Part shown: positions 1-6,814 of the stretch, piece by piece
How the letters are laid out: each line of letters begins with the position of its first letter
How positions within the stretch are numbered: the stretch's first letter is position 1
Assembly (NCBI GenBank): GCA_900767075.1
Contig: CAAFXX010000076.1
Span: forward strand, 1-9,404
Source: Bacteroidales bacterium
GTDB taxonomy: Bacteria; Bacteroidota; Bacteroidia; Bacteroidales; Muribaculaceae
Direction: 5' to 3'
Length of the DNA stretch: 9,404 nucleotides
Notes under the pieces: model-generated
The model's database searches: none
What the model was told of the DNA's origin: nothing
The model's input: the letters and a program-made list of their open reading frames with translations, nothing else
Program-made: the position numbers and the translations under genes

Positions 1-72
1 ATTGGAAAGCCGAACCTCAATCTTCGTCTCCCCTCCCTGCGTCTGAAACAATATAATCTGCCCGTTATCCAT
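1..72 (-). CDS. RhuM-family protein, N-terminal 24 codons only (runs off left edge)
   Basis: The ATG at 72 opens a frame reading MDNGQIILFQTQGGETK and on to the window edge without a stop. It matches the broken RhuM copy at 567-638 at 70 of 72 bases; both differences change an amino acid (Q for R, E for K). It is probably the start of a longer, possibly intact RhuM gene continuing outside the window. RhuM proteins are poorly characterised, phage-regulator-like DNA-binding proteins often found next to restriction-modification genes in Bacteroidota. Only the start can be judged here. Confidence 0.7.
   Translation of the reverse strand, partial: MDNGQIILFQTQGGETKIEVRLSN
1..72. repeat. 72-bp direct repeat, left copy (RhuM 5' end, continues off window)
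   Basis: Partner of the repeat at 567-638, 70 of 72 bases identical by direct reading. Recombination between the copies would delete the 566 bases in between, including the BRO-N remnant, and fuse the 212-aa gene to a full RhuM gene. Confidence 0.9.
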
Positions 73-84
73 TTATCTGATTTT

Positions 85-382
85 TTATTTGTTGGGATGA
101 TGCTTAGCAAGAAGAACCAGCCCTCGCTATTATGCCTGTTATGCGCTGCTTTCCATCAGGAGCCTCGAATTTGAACCCGTGAGTGGGACTCACGAGTTGA
201 ACATACTCCCGTTTCAACTTACGTTTAAGCCAACGCCAATAGTTGTCTGCCTTAGTGTAGTCCGACTCATCATTGATGGCACACACCACATCCGTGGCTG
301 AAAACCACCAGCAGTTGTTCTCATCATCCCAGACCGCCCTTACTTCGCGATCATTGAAAAACCGTATCGATTTCTTACCCAT
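85..382 (-). pseudogene. BRO-N domain (phage antirepressor-like) gene remnant, frameshifted and 3'-truncated
   Basis: Starts MGKKSIRFFNDREVRAVWDD, followed by WWFSATDVVCAIND and NYWRWLKRKLKRE. This is the classic BRO-N fold signature of prophage antirepressors and related DNA-binding proteins. The starting frame ends at 104 after 92 residues in an uncharacteristic tail (GIIARAGSSC). In the +1 frame, residues RGLVLLAKHHPNK (126-88, stop at 85-87) match what BRO-N proteins have next (a 'GLxxLAKxxPN' helix). The gene therefore suffered a frameshift around 126-135 and then lost everything beyond about 90 residues. The lost end abuts the start of the next RhuM gene after 12 bases. Same strand as the operon and probably co-transcribed, but unlikely to make a working full-length antirepressor. 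Confidence 0.78.
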
Positions 383-385
383 AAC

Positions 386-638
386 TCAAGCATTATAATA
401 TTTATATTGGCGTTTGCGCTTACGGTTGAACTTGTGCAAAAAATGCAACAGTTCGATTTTGCTCTAACTCTCCATTTTCATATACGTTTTTAATATGCCG
501 CTGTATAGTTGAACAGTCGCGCTGAAACAGCTCCGCCATCTGATCCGCCGTTAGCCACACAGTCTCATTGGAAAGCCGAACCTCAATCTTCGTCTTCCCT
601 CCCTGCGTCCGAAACAATATAATCTGCCCGTTATCCAT
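386..638 (-). pseudogene. RhuM-family gene remnant, frameshifted and 3'-truncated
   Basis: The N-terminal part of a RhuM (virulence/phage-regulator-like) protein. It starts MDNGQIILF at 638 and includes TVWLTADQMAELFQRD, a winged-helix-like DNA-binding segment typical of the family. The original frame stops at 420 after FFAQVQP. In the +1 frame the family pattern continues from 427 as NRKRKRQYKYYNA and stops at 386, which matches the usual 'EGNRxVxRxxxYYNLD' continuation. So a frameshift (probably a small deletion) near 425 and a breakpoint near 390 have destroyed the gene; intact members are around 330 residues. Its ATG shares one base with the TAA of the 212-aa gene, so it was once, or still is, the fifth member of the operon. 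Its first 72 bases are nearly identical to the RhuM start at the left edge. A functional short 72-aa DNA-binding protein cannot be excluded. Confidence 0.8.
567..638. repeat. 72-bp direct repeat, right copy (RhuM 5' end)
   Basis: Identical to positions 1-72 except for two substitutions. The two copies are in the same orientation, 566 bases apart. The similarity ends at the start codon: bases upstream of the two ATGs are unrelated (tail of the 212-aa gene here, BRO-N remnant there). The left copy is cut by the window edge, so the true repeat may be longer. Confidence 0.9.
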
Positions 639-640
639 TA
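636..640 (-). promoter_or_regulatory. TAATG stop/start overlap between the 212-aa gene and the RhuM remnant
   Basis: The TAA of the 212-aa gene and the ATG of the RhuM remnant share one A. Such overlaps usually mean termination-reinitiation. It shows that the RhuM gene was once placed as an in-line member of the operon. Confidence 0.65.
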
Positions 641-1276
641 TATTATATTTACATTTACATTAATGCCTACGGCTTCGGCAATAGCGAGGATTTGCTTGCG
701 TTTGGTGGCGGTGTCGGAACAGGTCATCAGGAGCCAGCCGTTGCCTAGGGGCTTCTGGGCTGTCTTATACTTTTTGTCTACAGTATTGCTTACCAGGGGT
801 ATTTTATTGGCAATCAAGCCGACAGCGCGGACTTTCTCCACGCCTACATGCAGTATGAATTTTTGCAGAGACTCCCATGCGGTCCTCTCTTCGATTATTG
901 AGCCGTCCGGCATTGTTATCCTTAGGCGAGTACGTGGATTGGTTACGACCTTCTTGCCTCCTTTTTTCTTTTCCGTATGCTGTACAACCGGATCCGGCTT
1001 AATTTCTACAACATCTTCAAGCGCATCAAATAGATTCCGTTTACGGGAGAGGCTGACCTTAAGAGGAGTTCCAGGAACATAGTCAACCACTAAGACAAGT
1101 TCACGCTGAACCTGTGCTAATGCCGGTTCAATCTTCTCAGTAAGGGTCGGGAGAATCTCTGTGCGGATGAGATCCTCTTCAAGTTTGGCGGCTTCCTGTT
1201 TCAGCCGTTCATCAATGGGGAGATTAAGCTTTCGCAAATTCTCCATTGTGATATATAGTTCGCTCAGTGTTGACAT
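638..1276 (-). CDS. Conserved-type operon protein, coiled-coil N-terminus and putative nucleic-acid-binding C-terminal module
   Basis: A 212-aa soluble protein with no signal peptide or membrane segment. Residues 1-60 are charged and helical, probably coiled-coil. A conserved-looking block, VQRELVLVVDYVPGTPLKV (56-74), is followed by the basic LSRKRNLF. A Lys-rich linker (TEKKKGGKKVVTNPRTR, 101-117) leads to a compact C-terminal module (118-212). The module begins RITMPDGSIIEERTAWESL and ends with a GWLLMTCSDTATKRKQIL segment and a short strand-like tail. The pattern (DG turn, aromatic/Ala helix, 'GVEKVRAVGL', then T-rich strand and a K-containing helix) reminds me of small modules found beside restriction-modification methylases (RAMA-like), but I cannot confirm the family. 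It follows the ATPase by 14 bases in the same orientation, without a clear ribosome-binding site. Its GC is close to 50% in a sampled stretch, much higher than the ATPase gene. The stop overlaps the following RhuM start in TAATG. An adaptor or DNA-binding role in the defence operon is inference. Confidence 0.8.
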   Translation of the reverse strand: MSTLSELYITMENLRKLNLPIDERLKQEAAKLEEDLIRTEILPTLTEKIEPALAQVQRELVLVVDYVPGTPLKVSLSRKRNLFDALEDVVEIKPDPVVQHTEKKKGGKKVVTNPRTRLRITMPDGSIIEERTAWESLQKFILHVGVEKVRAVGLIANKIPLVSNTVDKKYKTAQKPLGNGWLLMTCSDTATKRKQILAIAEAVGINVNVNII

Positions 1277-1290
1277 AAATGTTAGTAATA

Positions 1291-3264
1291 TTAGTCGTTA
1301 TCAGTCTTTATAGCCAATTTCAATACATTAATATCTCCAAAATATTCTGCAAGAGATATCGAATCCTCAATCTTACAATTATCCATTAACATCTCGTATG
1401 TTATACCGAGAGGTAGATTCTCGCAACAACTCTTAAAGAATTTAATTAATTTTGGAGTAGAAGATAATAAACGATGTTTGTCATTTGGTGCATTTATTTC
1501 AAAATCCCAGTTTTTGATATTATCATATTCCCAGTTTATATTTTTACATTTTGGAAATTTTGCTATTAGATGTTCCCCTTCAACTAAAACTAAATCAGAA
1601 TCTAAGCTAAATGAACAGATATAGTTAAGGGTTGGATGACGAAAGACAATTATTTTGTCCTTTTCTATAATGAGTTTATTCTCTATTCGTTTTAAGGATT
1701 TTATATAATTTAATAAATTAAAAGCCATGTCTAATTCTGCTTTATATATGGGATTTGAAAGCCTCTGGAAATGCGCAGCAACATTTAAAATAAGTAATTT
1801 AGATTCAGAAAATACTTGTTGCATTCTTGTATCCAGCGGTTTTCCATTATCTGAATAAAATCGTATTAATTTCTTCCATAATGTTTCCAAACTAACAAAG
1901 CCACCGTCAGCATTTACCTTTAATTCATAAGGTAATAATTCGCCAATGCTTTGTTCTAATTGTTTTCTTACATAAATCGCAGAGGTTTCATAATCTCCTA
2001 AAGAATAAAAGTATTCAGCCTTGCTTCGATAATCACTGAATTCATCTAATATAACAGGTTGTCTTTTTTTTCTATTGTAGCTTATCGTTTTAAAAATCCA
2101 ATCATCTTTTGAGCTGTGTTCTGATATTGCCTTACGAACATAATTATAGAAAGCTCTGTCGTGAGTAAATAGATAAATCCGATATTTGTCTACTACATTT
2201 AGTAGATATTTTACGACTTTTGTGCGATTGCTCATGTCAAGGCTGATAAGCATGTCATCTAATGCCATAAATCGGCCATTAATTGGTGTAATTGTGTCTA
2301 AAAGCGAAAACCTAATAGAAAGAGCTATAGCAGTTAATTTGGCTTCATTAAAATAAGATTGAGGTTTATCGATTGTCTGATAATTACCATCATTTAACCG
2401 TTCTTCAACCTTCAAACAGATAACGGGGTCAAGAACTTCTAATCGAGAACTAATAGATTGTTCGATCCATACTCCAGCTTTATAAACATCTTGGTATCGG
2501 TAACCTAATCTTAACCAATATGAATCATTCGGCTTTGGAATATTATGATTGTGAGGTTCATATACAATAGTAATCTTCAATTCAGGATCATCAATATCCC
2601 TAAAAAATTTGTTATATATTACAGTTGCTGTATTGGGATTCCTTTCGGGAAGATTAATTAAGTCAATTATCTTTTTTGTCTCTTTATTGAAGAGACCTAT
2701 ACGTTTAAGATATTCTTCATCTACTTGATTACTTCTACCTTTTTTACGTATACCTTCTGTAATATCTCGATATATTTGACTAATAAATTCCGCTTTATTG
2801 CTAGTTAACGTAAAAGGTAGGATATCTTTTATGAATACACGGAAAAGATTTATAAATTGAGAATTTCTGAAGCTAAAGAAGTGGAATAAGAACTTATGAT
2901 TAATAAATACACACTCTCCATTTAAATCTTTAAGAGGGGATATCCTTCGATCTGGGATTTCTTCATATCCTGCTTTCGAAACACGATACTTAACATCGCT
3001 ATCTGTCAATTGAACCTCGATAAAAGCATCATCTTTATGTGTATCTTTGTTTACTAAACTTTCACTCGCATACGGATCGAAATAAGTGGTACTTTTATCT
3101 ACCACCTGACTTTGTAGAAGACAGTGAAGGGCATAATATATAGAAGATTTTCCACTTCCGTTTTCACCATACAGAAGTAGATTTTTGCCGTCAAGGTTAA
3201 TATCCTCAAATCTATTTGGGAAAGCCTTGAAACCATCAATGGTTATTTTTGAGATTGAGGCCAT
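1291..3264 (-). CDS. RecF/SMC-like ABC ATPase with HEPN-like C-terminal region
   Basis: Predicted ABC-class ATPase of the RecF/SMC kind, 657 aa. The N-terminus is a typical head: ISKITIDGFKAF (4-15), then Walker A LYGENGSGKSS (31-41). The second half of the head has NEAKLTAIALSIRF (306-319) in place of a canonical LSGGQ signature, Walker B FMALDDMLISLD (332-343) with the D-loop, and a switch histidine in YLFTHD (364-369). Only about 270 residues separate Walker A from the signature region, with no obvious long coiled coil or CxxC zinc hook, so it is not Rad50/SbcC-like. Residues about 415-525 (AIYVRKQLEQSIGELL, then LNVAAHF and an amphipathic helix) resemble a HEPN/DUF4145-like helical bundle, but the R-x4-6-H ribonuclease motif is absent. 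I do not recognise the last 130 residues. Such ATPases act as sensors or effectors in several defence systems; the role here is inferred from position only. The gene is markedly AT-rich compared with its neighbours. Confidence 0.9.
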   Translation of the reverse strand: MASISKITIDGFKAFPNRFEDINLDGKNLLLYGENGSGKSSIYYALHCLLQSQVVDKSTTYFDPYASESLVNKDTHKDDAFIEVQLTDSDVKYRVSKAGYEEIPDRRISPLKDLNGECVFINHKFLFHFFSFRNSQFINLFRVFIKDILPFTLTSNKAEFISQIYRDITEGIRKKGRSNQVDEEYLKRIGLFNKETKKIIDLINLPERNPNTATVIYNKFFRDIDDPELKITIVYEPHNHNIPKPNDSYWLRLGYRYQDVYKAGVWIEQSISSRLEVLDPVICLKVEERLNDGNYQTIDKPQSYFNEAKLTAIALSIRFSLLDTITPINGRFMALDDMLISLDMSNRTKVVKYLLNVVDKYRIYLFTHDRAFYNYVRKAISEHSSKDDWIFKTISYNRKKRQPVILDEFSDYRSKAEYFYSLGDYETSAIYVRKQLEQSIGELLPYELKVNADGGFVSLETLWKKLIRFYSDNGKPLDTRMQQVFSESKLLILNVAAHFQRLSNPIYKAELDMAFNLLNYIKSLKRIENKLIIEKDKIIVFRHPTLNYICSFSLDSDLVLVEGEHLIAKFPKCKNINWEYDNIKNWDFEINAPNDKHRLLSSTPKLIKFFKSCCENLPLGITYEMLMDNCKIEDSISLAEYFGDINVLKLAIKTDND

Positions 3265-3269
3265 AATTA
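3262..3269 (-). promoter_or_regulatory. Methylase/ATPase coupling junction (TAA, 2 bases, ATG)
   Basis: The methylase stop TAA and the ATPase start ATG are separated by two bases, the same spacing as the upstream junction. This supports the chosen ATPase start and translational coupling across the three large genes. Confidence 0.7.
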
Positions 3270-6200
3270 ATGTTGAATAATAGGTTTTATATACTCAGGA
3301 CTACGAGATACAAATAATTTTAATCGAGTTCTCACAGGGTTATTTGTTGTAAAAATATAAGAGTGAACGCTCGCAATTGTATTGAATGTATCATAGTCAT
3401 CTTGTCCTTCAATGGGTTTGATTATCTCGTACAGATATGGAATAATATCAATCCCTCGCTCTTTCATGTGTTCTCTGAAGAATAATTCATACACACACCC
3501 ATCGATAATGTCATTAAACAAATCTACGAATAATTCAGTGATTGAATTATCTGCTATTATTTGACTATAGCAATAGTGCTGATAGTCATATAGTGTTTCT
3601 AATAGATTTTGCTCTTTAATGGATGCTTTGGGAATATATAATTTACGTACGTTTGCTGGTTTTACTTGAGCAAAAGCTCGTCCTTCCTCTTGAGTGAGTT
3701 TCTTATATAGAAAGTCTGTAAGTGTTGAATTTAGCACACTCGCAATATATTTATACGAATATTCATTTGTATTTTTCTTGAAAATTAAAATACTATCAAG
3801 AGTATAAAAGCCCTCATTATCATATACACACCGAATGGAATCCGATGTCTGGCGCATGATGATCTTCTCTTCCTCAAAAAGCATCGGATAACGATTCCTA
3901 TTTAAGGAGAACCATGGCAATATTCCTTTTCTTGTTTCACTACGATTATTCAACTCATTGTAATATAAGTATAAATAGTCTCTCGTTGACGGATAGCATT
4001 CAATATCAGAATCTCGTGTTAAATAAATAATCTCATCTCCGCTATAGTTTATTACATACTCAGATATATCGCTACCAGACAAAACCTTATGCAAAAGAGA
4101 TTTCTCCAAATTATATGCTGATACTGTAGAGATATCTACTCTAAAGATTTTATCACCTCCAGAAGAAATACCGCAAGCCATTTCTTCTGCAAGATCATCT
4201 ATAGCAACACCATGTGATTTTATAGTATTTATTATCTTTATATCTGCCTCAGACATACCTAAAATGTATGCAGGGACTGTTGATAATAATTGAATTGACA
4301 AGGGTTCAATATCTTTATCCCAGATGATGTTTTTAATATTGTATTTACGGTAATCCGAATATAAGATTTGATAATTATCAGTTTCTCCAGTCTTAGATAT
4401 GAATATGCAAGTCGGCACATCTGCATTTTCAAATGTATTATCACCGAGATTAATTGCTCTTATCAATGTGTTATTTATAGCAAGCAGCACTCTTGTTCTT
4501 TCATTTTCATTCTGATAAAGCATATTATTGGGCACAATATAAGATATTATAGCATCATTATATTTAGCTAGTCTTACCGCATTCGATATGAAGTAACAAT
4601 ATGTTTCAGGAGTTCTCATATGAACGTCTGAATAAAGTTCTTTAAATATAACTTTATCCTTGGTTGATAACTTAGCTCCATAAGGAGGATTTCCAATTAC
4701 AATGTCAAAACCGGAGGCACTAGCATTATCATTAAAAATATTACTAAATATGATTTTCCAGTCAAAGAATTTGATGTCAATATGTGCTCTATCAGCCAAA
4801 GATGTAGCCGGAGTAGTCAATGAAGTTATAAGATTATTCAGAGCAAAAAGGCTCTTGCCCTTAATGGCTTCAATCGCACGAGCTTGTTGGGCTTTCTTTA
4901 ATGCCTTTCCGGATAACTTATTATCCTCAAATATATCGGACTCAATTCTACTTTTTTCCTGTGCATTTGCTTTATCAATGCCAAGTTGAACTTTGATGAT
5001 TTCCAATATCTTGCACTTGATTTCTATTTCGCGTTGGAGTTTCCCATCTCCATTTAAATCGAATAAATCGTTTTGGAGTTGATAAAGTTCTTTCTTAAGT
5101 TTTGCAAGTTTCGTCCTACCATCAGGATTCTCGGGAAGTTGAATATATTCGTCATTAAAAGTGGTAATTAATGAATTCCCTCGCACGATTCTGTAATCAA
5201 GATTCGGTAGTGGTGTTGCAGACTGTTCTTCAACAAGAATAGCAAGCCAAAATCTAAGCCGCGCAATGTCAACCGCACCTTGTTCAATATCTACGCCGTA
5301 AATATTATCCCGAATAATGGATTTCTTTACTTCAAGAGGATTGAACGGTTCTGATTCTTTAAGAAATCCATACAAGTGCTGACGAGCTGTAAATAAAACA
5401 TTGAGAATGCCCATAGGGAAAGCCCCAGAACCGATTGCCGGGTCGCATACTGTTACCTCTTTAAGAAACTTATAGAGATTTCTTGCATTATCCTTATTTT
5501 GCAGAGCATTATTGACAAGACCCTTATTGATCAAGTCTTCAATATCAGCGTGAAGCGATTGGTCGGTGTGTGTTTTAAGATATTCAATAATGCTCTGACG
5601 ACACATATATTGAACAATCTCTTTAGGAGTATAGTAAGCTCCCTTATCTTTATTATCTTCAAGAAGACTCTCGAAAACACGACCTAACATTTCCGGGTCA
5701 ATGCCAATCTCTGCATCATCCGGATCGTTTTCATCAATAGTGAAATTATATTCTCCTAAAAAATTAAACAATTCTTGGAATAGCTTTTTAGGGAACTTGA
5801 CAGTGAGTTTATCTTCTCGGGTCTGTTCAAAGAGACCTCCATTAAGATATGGAATTCCTTCCCATTCATCTGCTAATTCTGTATTCCATCCATTCTTAAA
5901 AAATACTTCATTCCGTTTTTCAGGAGGTGTATTCAGCACTCCAAAGAATAAAGGCTCAAGAACGGCATCAAGAAAATCATCCCGAAGAGAAGATGTTTGA
6001 TAAAGATTTTGCAAGAAGTTATTGTCGTTTTTCATCCAACCTTTCCTCTGCAGGAAACAAAGAAATGTCAAACGTCCAAGCATCTTCTTAATATAGTCTC
6101 TTACTCTTTTATCGTCGTTCTTGAATTGCGAGAAAGTTTCAGCATTCGGTTCTTCTTTTAGGACTTCTTTCCACTTGTTTTTTATTTTCTCGTATCGTTT

Positions 6201-6809
6201 ACCAGTAATATATTGTACAAAATCGGCATATATGTCGCGATATTTTTTGAAGAACTCGTCGCTAAGGGCTTGAACGGAGAATGCTTCCTCAAAATTGTTA
6301 TCTCGTTTAGGGCTATCTGCCAGAATCTGGAAACGATCTGCTGCTGTCCGGGCACGGAAATCGCGGCCGAAAACGTAAGTATAACGTTTTGCCGATGTTG
6401 TATGGGTCAGCGAGTCAAGTTTATGCGCATAGGAAAAACGCCATGCCTTTCCGTTGACGTCCTCATAGTGAAAGACAATAAGAAGATGTCTATAGTTTGC
6501 TACAATCGAGCGAATAAGTTGCTGAATATTCACACGTGAACGCTCTACATTTACAGTGTTATCAAGTGTTACATCGAACAGAGAAATCTTTCCTGCATTA
6601 TAGTTCTGCTCAGTAATATCAGCAACCCAAATCAGTTTGTCAATGCCGGTCTTAGTTGCTTTTTCAGCATACTCTGGCTTTGATGCGAGATCGACGTTTT
6701 TATAATCGATGTCATCGCCTAATATCGGTATTATAACGTCCCGGATGAAGGTGTCAATCCCAGGGTAATCGTTATTAAATATAGTCTGAAGTTTATCTTT
6801 AAGTTTCAT
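3267..6809 (-). CDS. Eco57I-type adenine-specific DNA methyltransferase (1180 aa) with C-terminal target-recognition region
   Basis: Predicted N6-adenine DNA methyltransferase using S-adenosylmethionine. Visible landmarks: a 1-165 N-terminal alpha/beta region with FDVTLDN and NVERSRV (78-93) and a WRFSYAHK segment (123-130); a helical region ending in GRVFESLLEDNKDKGAYYTP (376-395), the hallmark entry to this family's catalytic domain; SAM-binding motif I DPAIGSGAF (456-464); GVDIEQGAVDIARLRFWLAIL (505-525), the acidic motif II region; a K/E-rich probable coiled coil (563-605); and catalytic motif IV GNPPYG (706-711). Residues from about 865 to 1065 resemble the target-recognition domain of TaqI/Eco57I-like enzymes, ending in AQVKPANVRKLYIP. 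No separate specificity gene is present, so the enzyme probably reads its own site. The N-terminal region sits where Type IIG enzymes carry a PD-(D/E)XK nuclease, but I see no E-x-K pair there, so it may methylate without cutting. Its start is 2 bases after the helicase stop and its stop 2 bases before the ATPase start. Its C-terminal third is richer in A+T than the helicase. Confidence 0.93.
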   Translation of the reverse strand: MKLKDKLQTIFNNDYPGIDTFIRDVIIPILGDDIDYKNVDLASKPEYAEKATKTGIDKLIWVADITEQNYNAGKISLFDVTLDNTVNVERSRVNIQQLIRSIVANYRHLLIVFHYEDVNGKAWRFSYAHKLDSLTHTTSAKRYTYVFGRDFRARTAADRFQILADSPKRDNNFEEAFSVQALSDEFFKKYRDIYADFVQYITGKRYEKIKNKWKEVLKEEPNAETFSQFKNDDKRVRDYIKKMLGRLTFLCFLQRKGWMKNDNNFLQNLYQTSSLRDDFLDAVLEPLFFGVLNTPPEKRNEVFFKNGWNTELADEWEGIPYLNGGLFEQTREDKLTVKFPKKLFQELFNFLGEYNFTIDENDPDDAEIGIDPEMLGRVFESLLEDNKDKGAYYTPKEIVQYMCRQSIIEYLKTHTDQSLHADIEDLINKGLVNNALQNKDNARNLYKFLKEVTVCDPAIGSGAFPMGILNVLFTARQHLYGFLKESEPFNPLEVKKSIIRDNIYGVDIEQGAVDIARLRFWLAILVEEQSATPLPNLDYRIVRGNSLITTFNDEYIQLPENPDGRTKLAKLKKELYQLQNDLFDLNGDGKLQREIEIKCKILEIIKVQLGIDKANAQEKSRIESDIFEDNKLSGKALKKAQQARAIEAIKGKSLFALNNLITSLTTPATSLADRAHIDIKFFDWKIIFSNIFNDNASASGFDIVIGNPPYGAKLSTKDKVIFKELYSDVHMRTPETYCYFISNAVRLAKYNDAIISYIVPNNMLYQNENERTRVLLAINNTLIRAINLGDNTFENADVPTCIFISKTGETDNYQILYSDYRKYNIKNIIWDKDIEPLSIQLLSTVPAYILGMSEADIKIINTIKSHGVAIDDLAEEMACGISSGGDKIFRVDISTVSAYNLEKSLLHKVLSGSDISEYVINYSGDEIIYLTRDSDIECYPSTRDYLYLYYNELNNRSETRKGILPWFSLNRNRYPMLFEEEKIIMRQTSDSIRCVYDNEGFYTLDSILIFKKNTNEYSYKYIASVLNSTLTDFLYKKLTQEEGRAFAQVKPANVRKLYIPKASIKEQNLLETLYDYQHYCYSQIIADNSITELFVDLFNDIIDGCVYELFFREHMKERGIDIIPYLYEIIKPIEGQDDYDTFNTIASVHSYIFTTNNPVRTRLKLFVSRSPEYIKPIIQH

Positions 6810-6814
6810 GATCA
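6807..6814 (-). promoter_or_regulatory. Helicase/methylase coupling junction (TGA, 2 bases, ATG)
   Basis: The helicase stop TGA and the methylase start ATG are separated by two bases. No purine-rich Shine-Dalgarno stretch precedes the ATG, so methylase translation probably depends on ribosomes finishing the helicase gene. This decides the methylase start. Confidence 0.7.

Noticed and set aside
213..432. Imperfect inverted similarity between 213-240 and 408-432, considered as an invertase site
   Set aside because: Only about nine bases match without gaps; both stretches encode Arg/Lys-rich segments of different remnants, and no recombinase gene is seen.
663..1082. 139-codon open frame on the plus strand
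   Set aside because: It lies antisense within the well-patterned 212-aa gene, has low-complexity Ser/Thr/Leu content and no recognisable family; all real genes here are on the minus strand. The other plus-strand frames at 4368-4571, 4702-4989, 5499-6000, 6213-6539, 7619-8206 and 8585-8858 are rejected for the same reason.
2064..2071. Run of eight A (minus strand) within the ATPase gene, considered as a phase-variation or slippage site
   Set aside because: Codons AGA AAA AAA AGA encode an ordinary RKKR in an AT-rich gene; eight bases is short for a contingency tract and no alternative frame supports it.
4259..4444. Short minus-strand frame overlapping the methylase
   Set aside because: A different frame inside a continuous, well-patterned methylase coding sequence; no start context or family signal.
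4682..4688. Perfect AAGGAGG on the plus strand that looks like a Shine-Dalgarno site
   Set aside because: It is the complement of the codons for the catalytic NPPY motif of the methylase.
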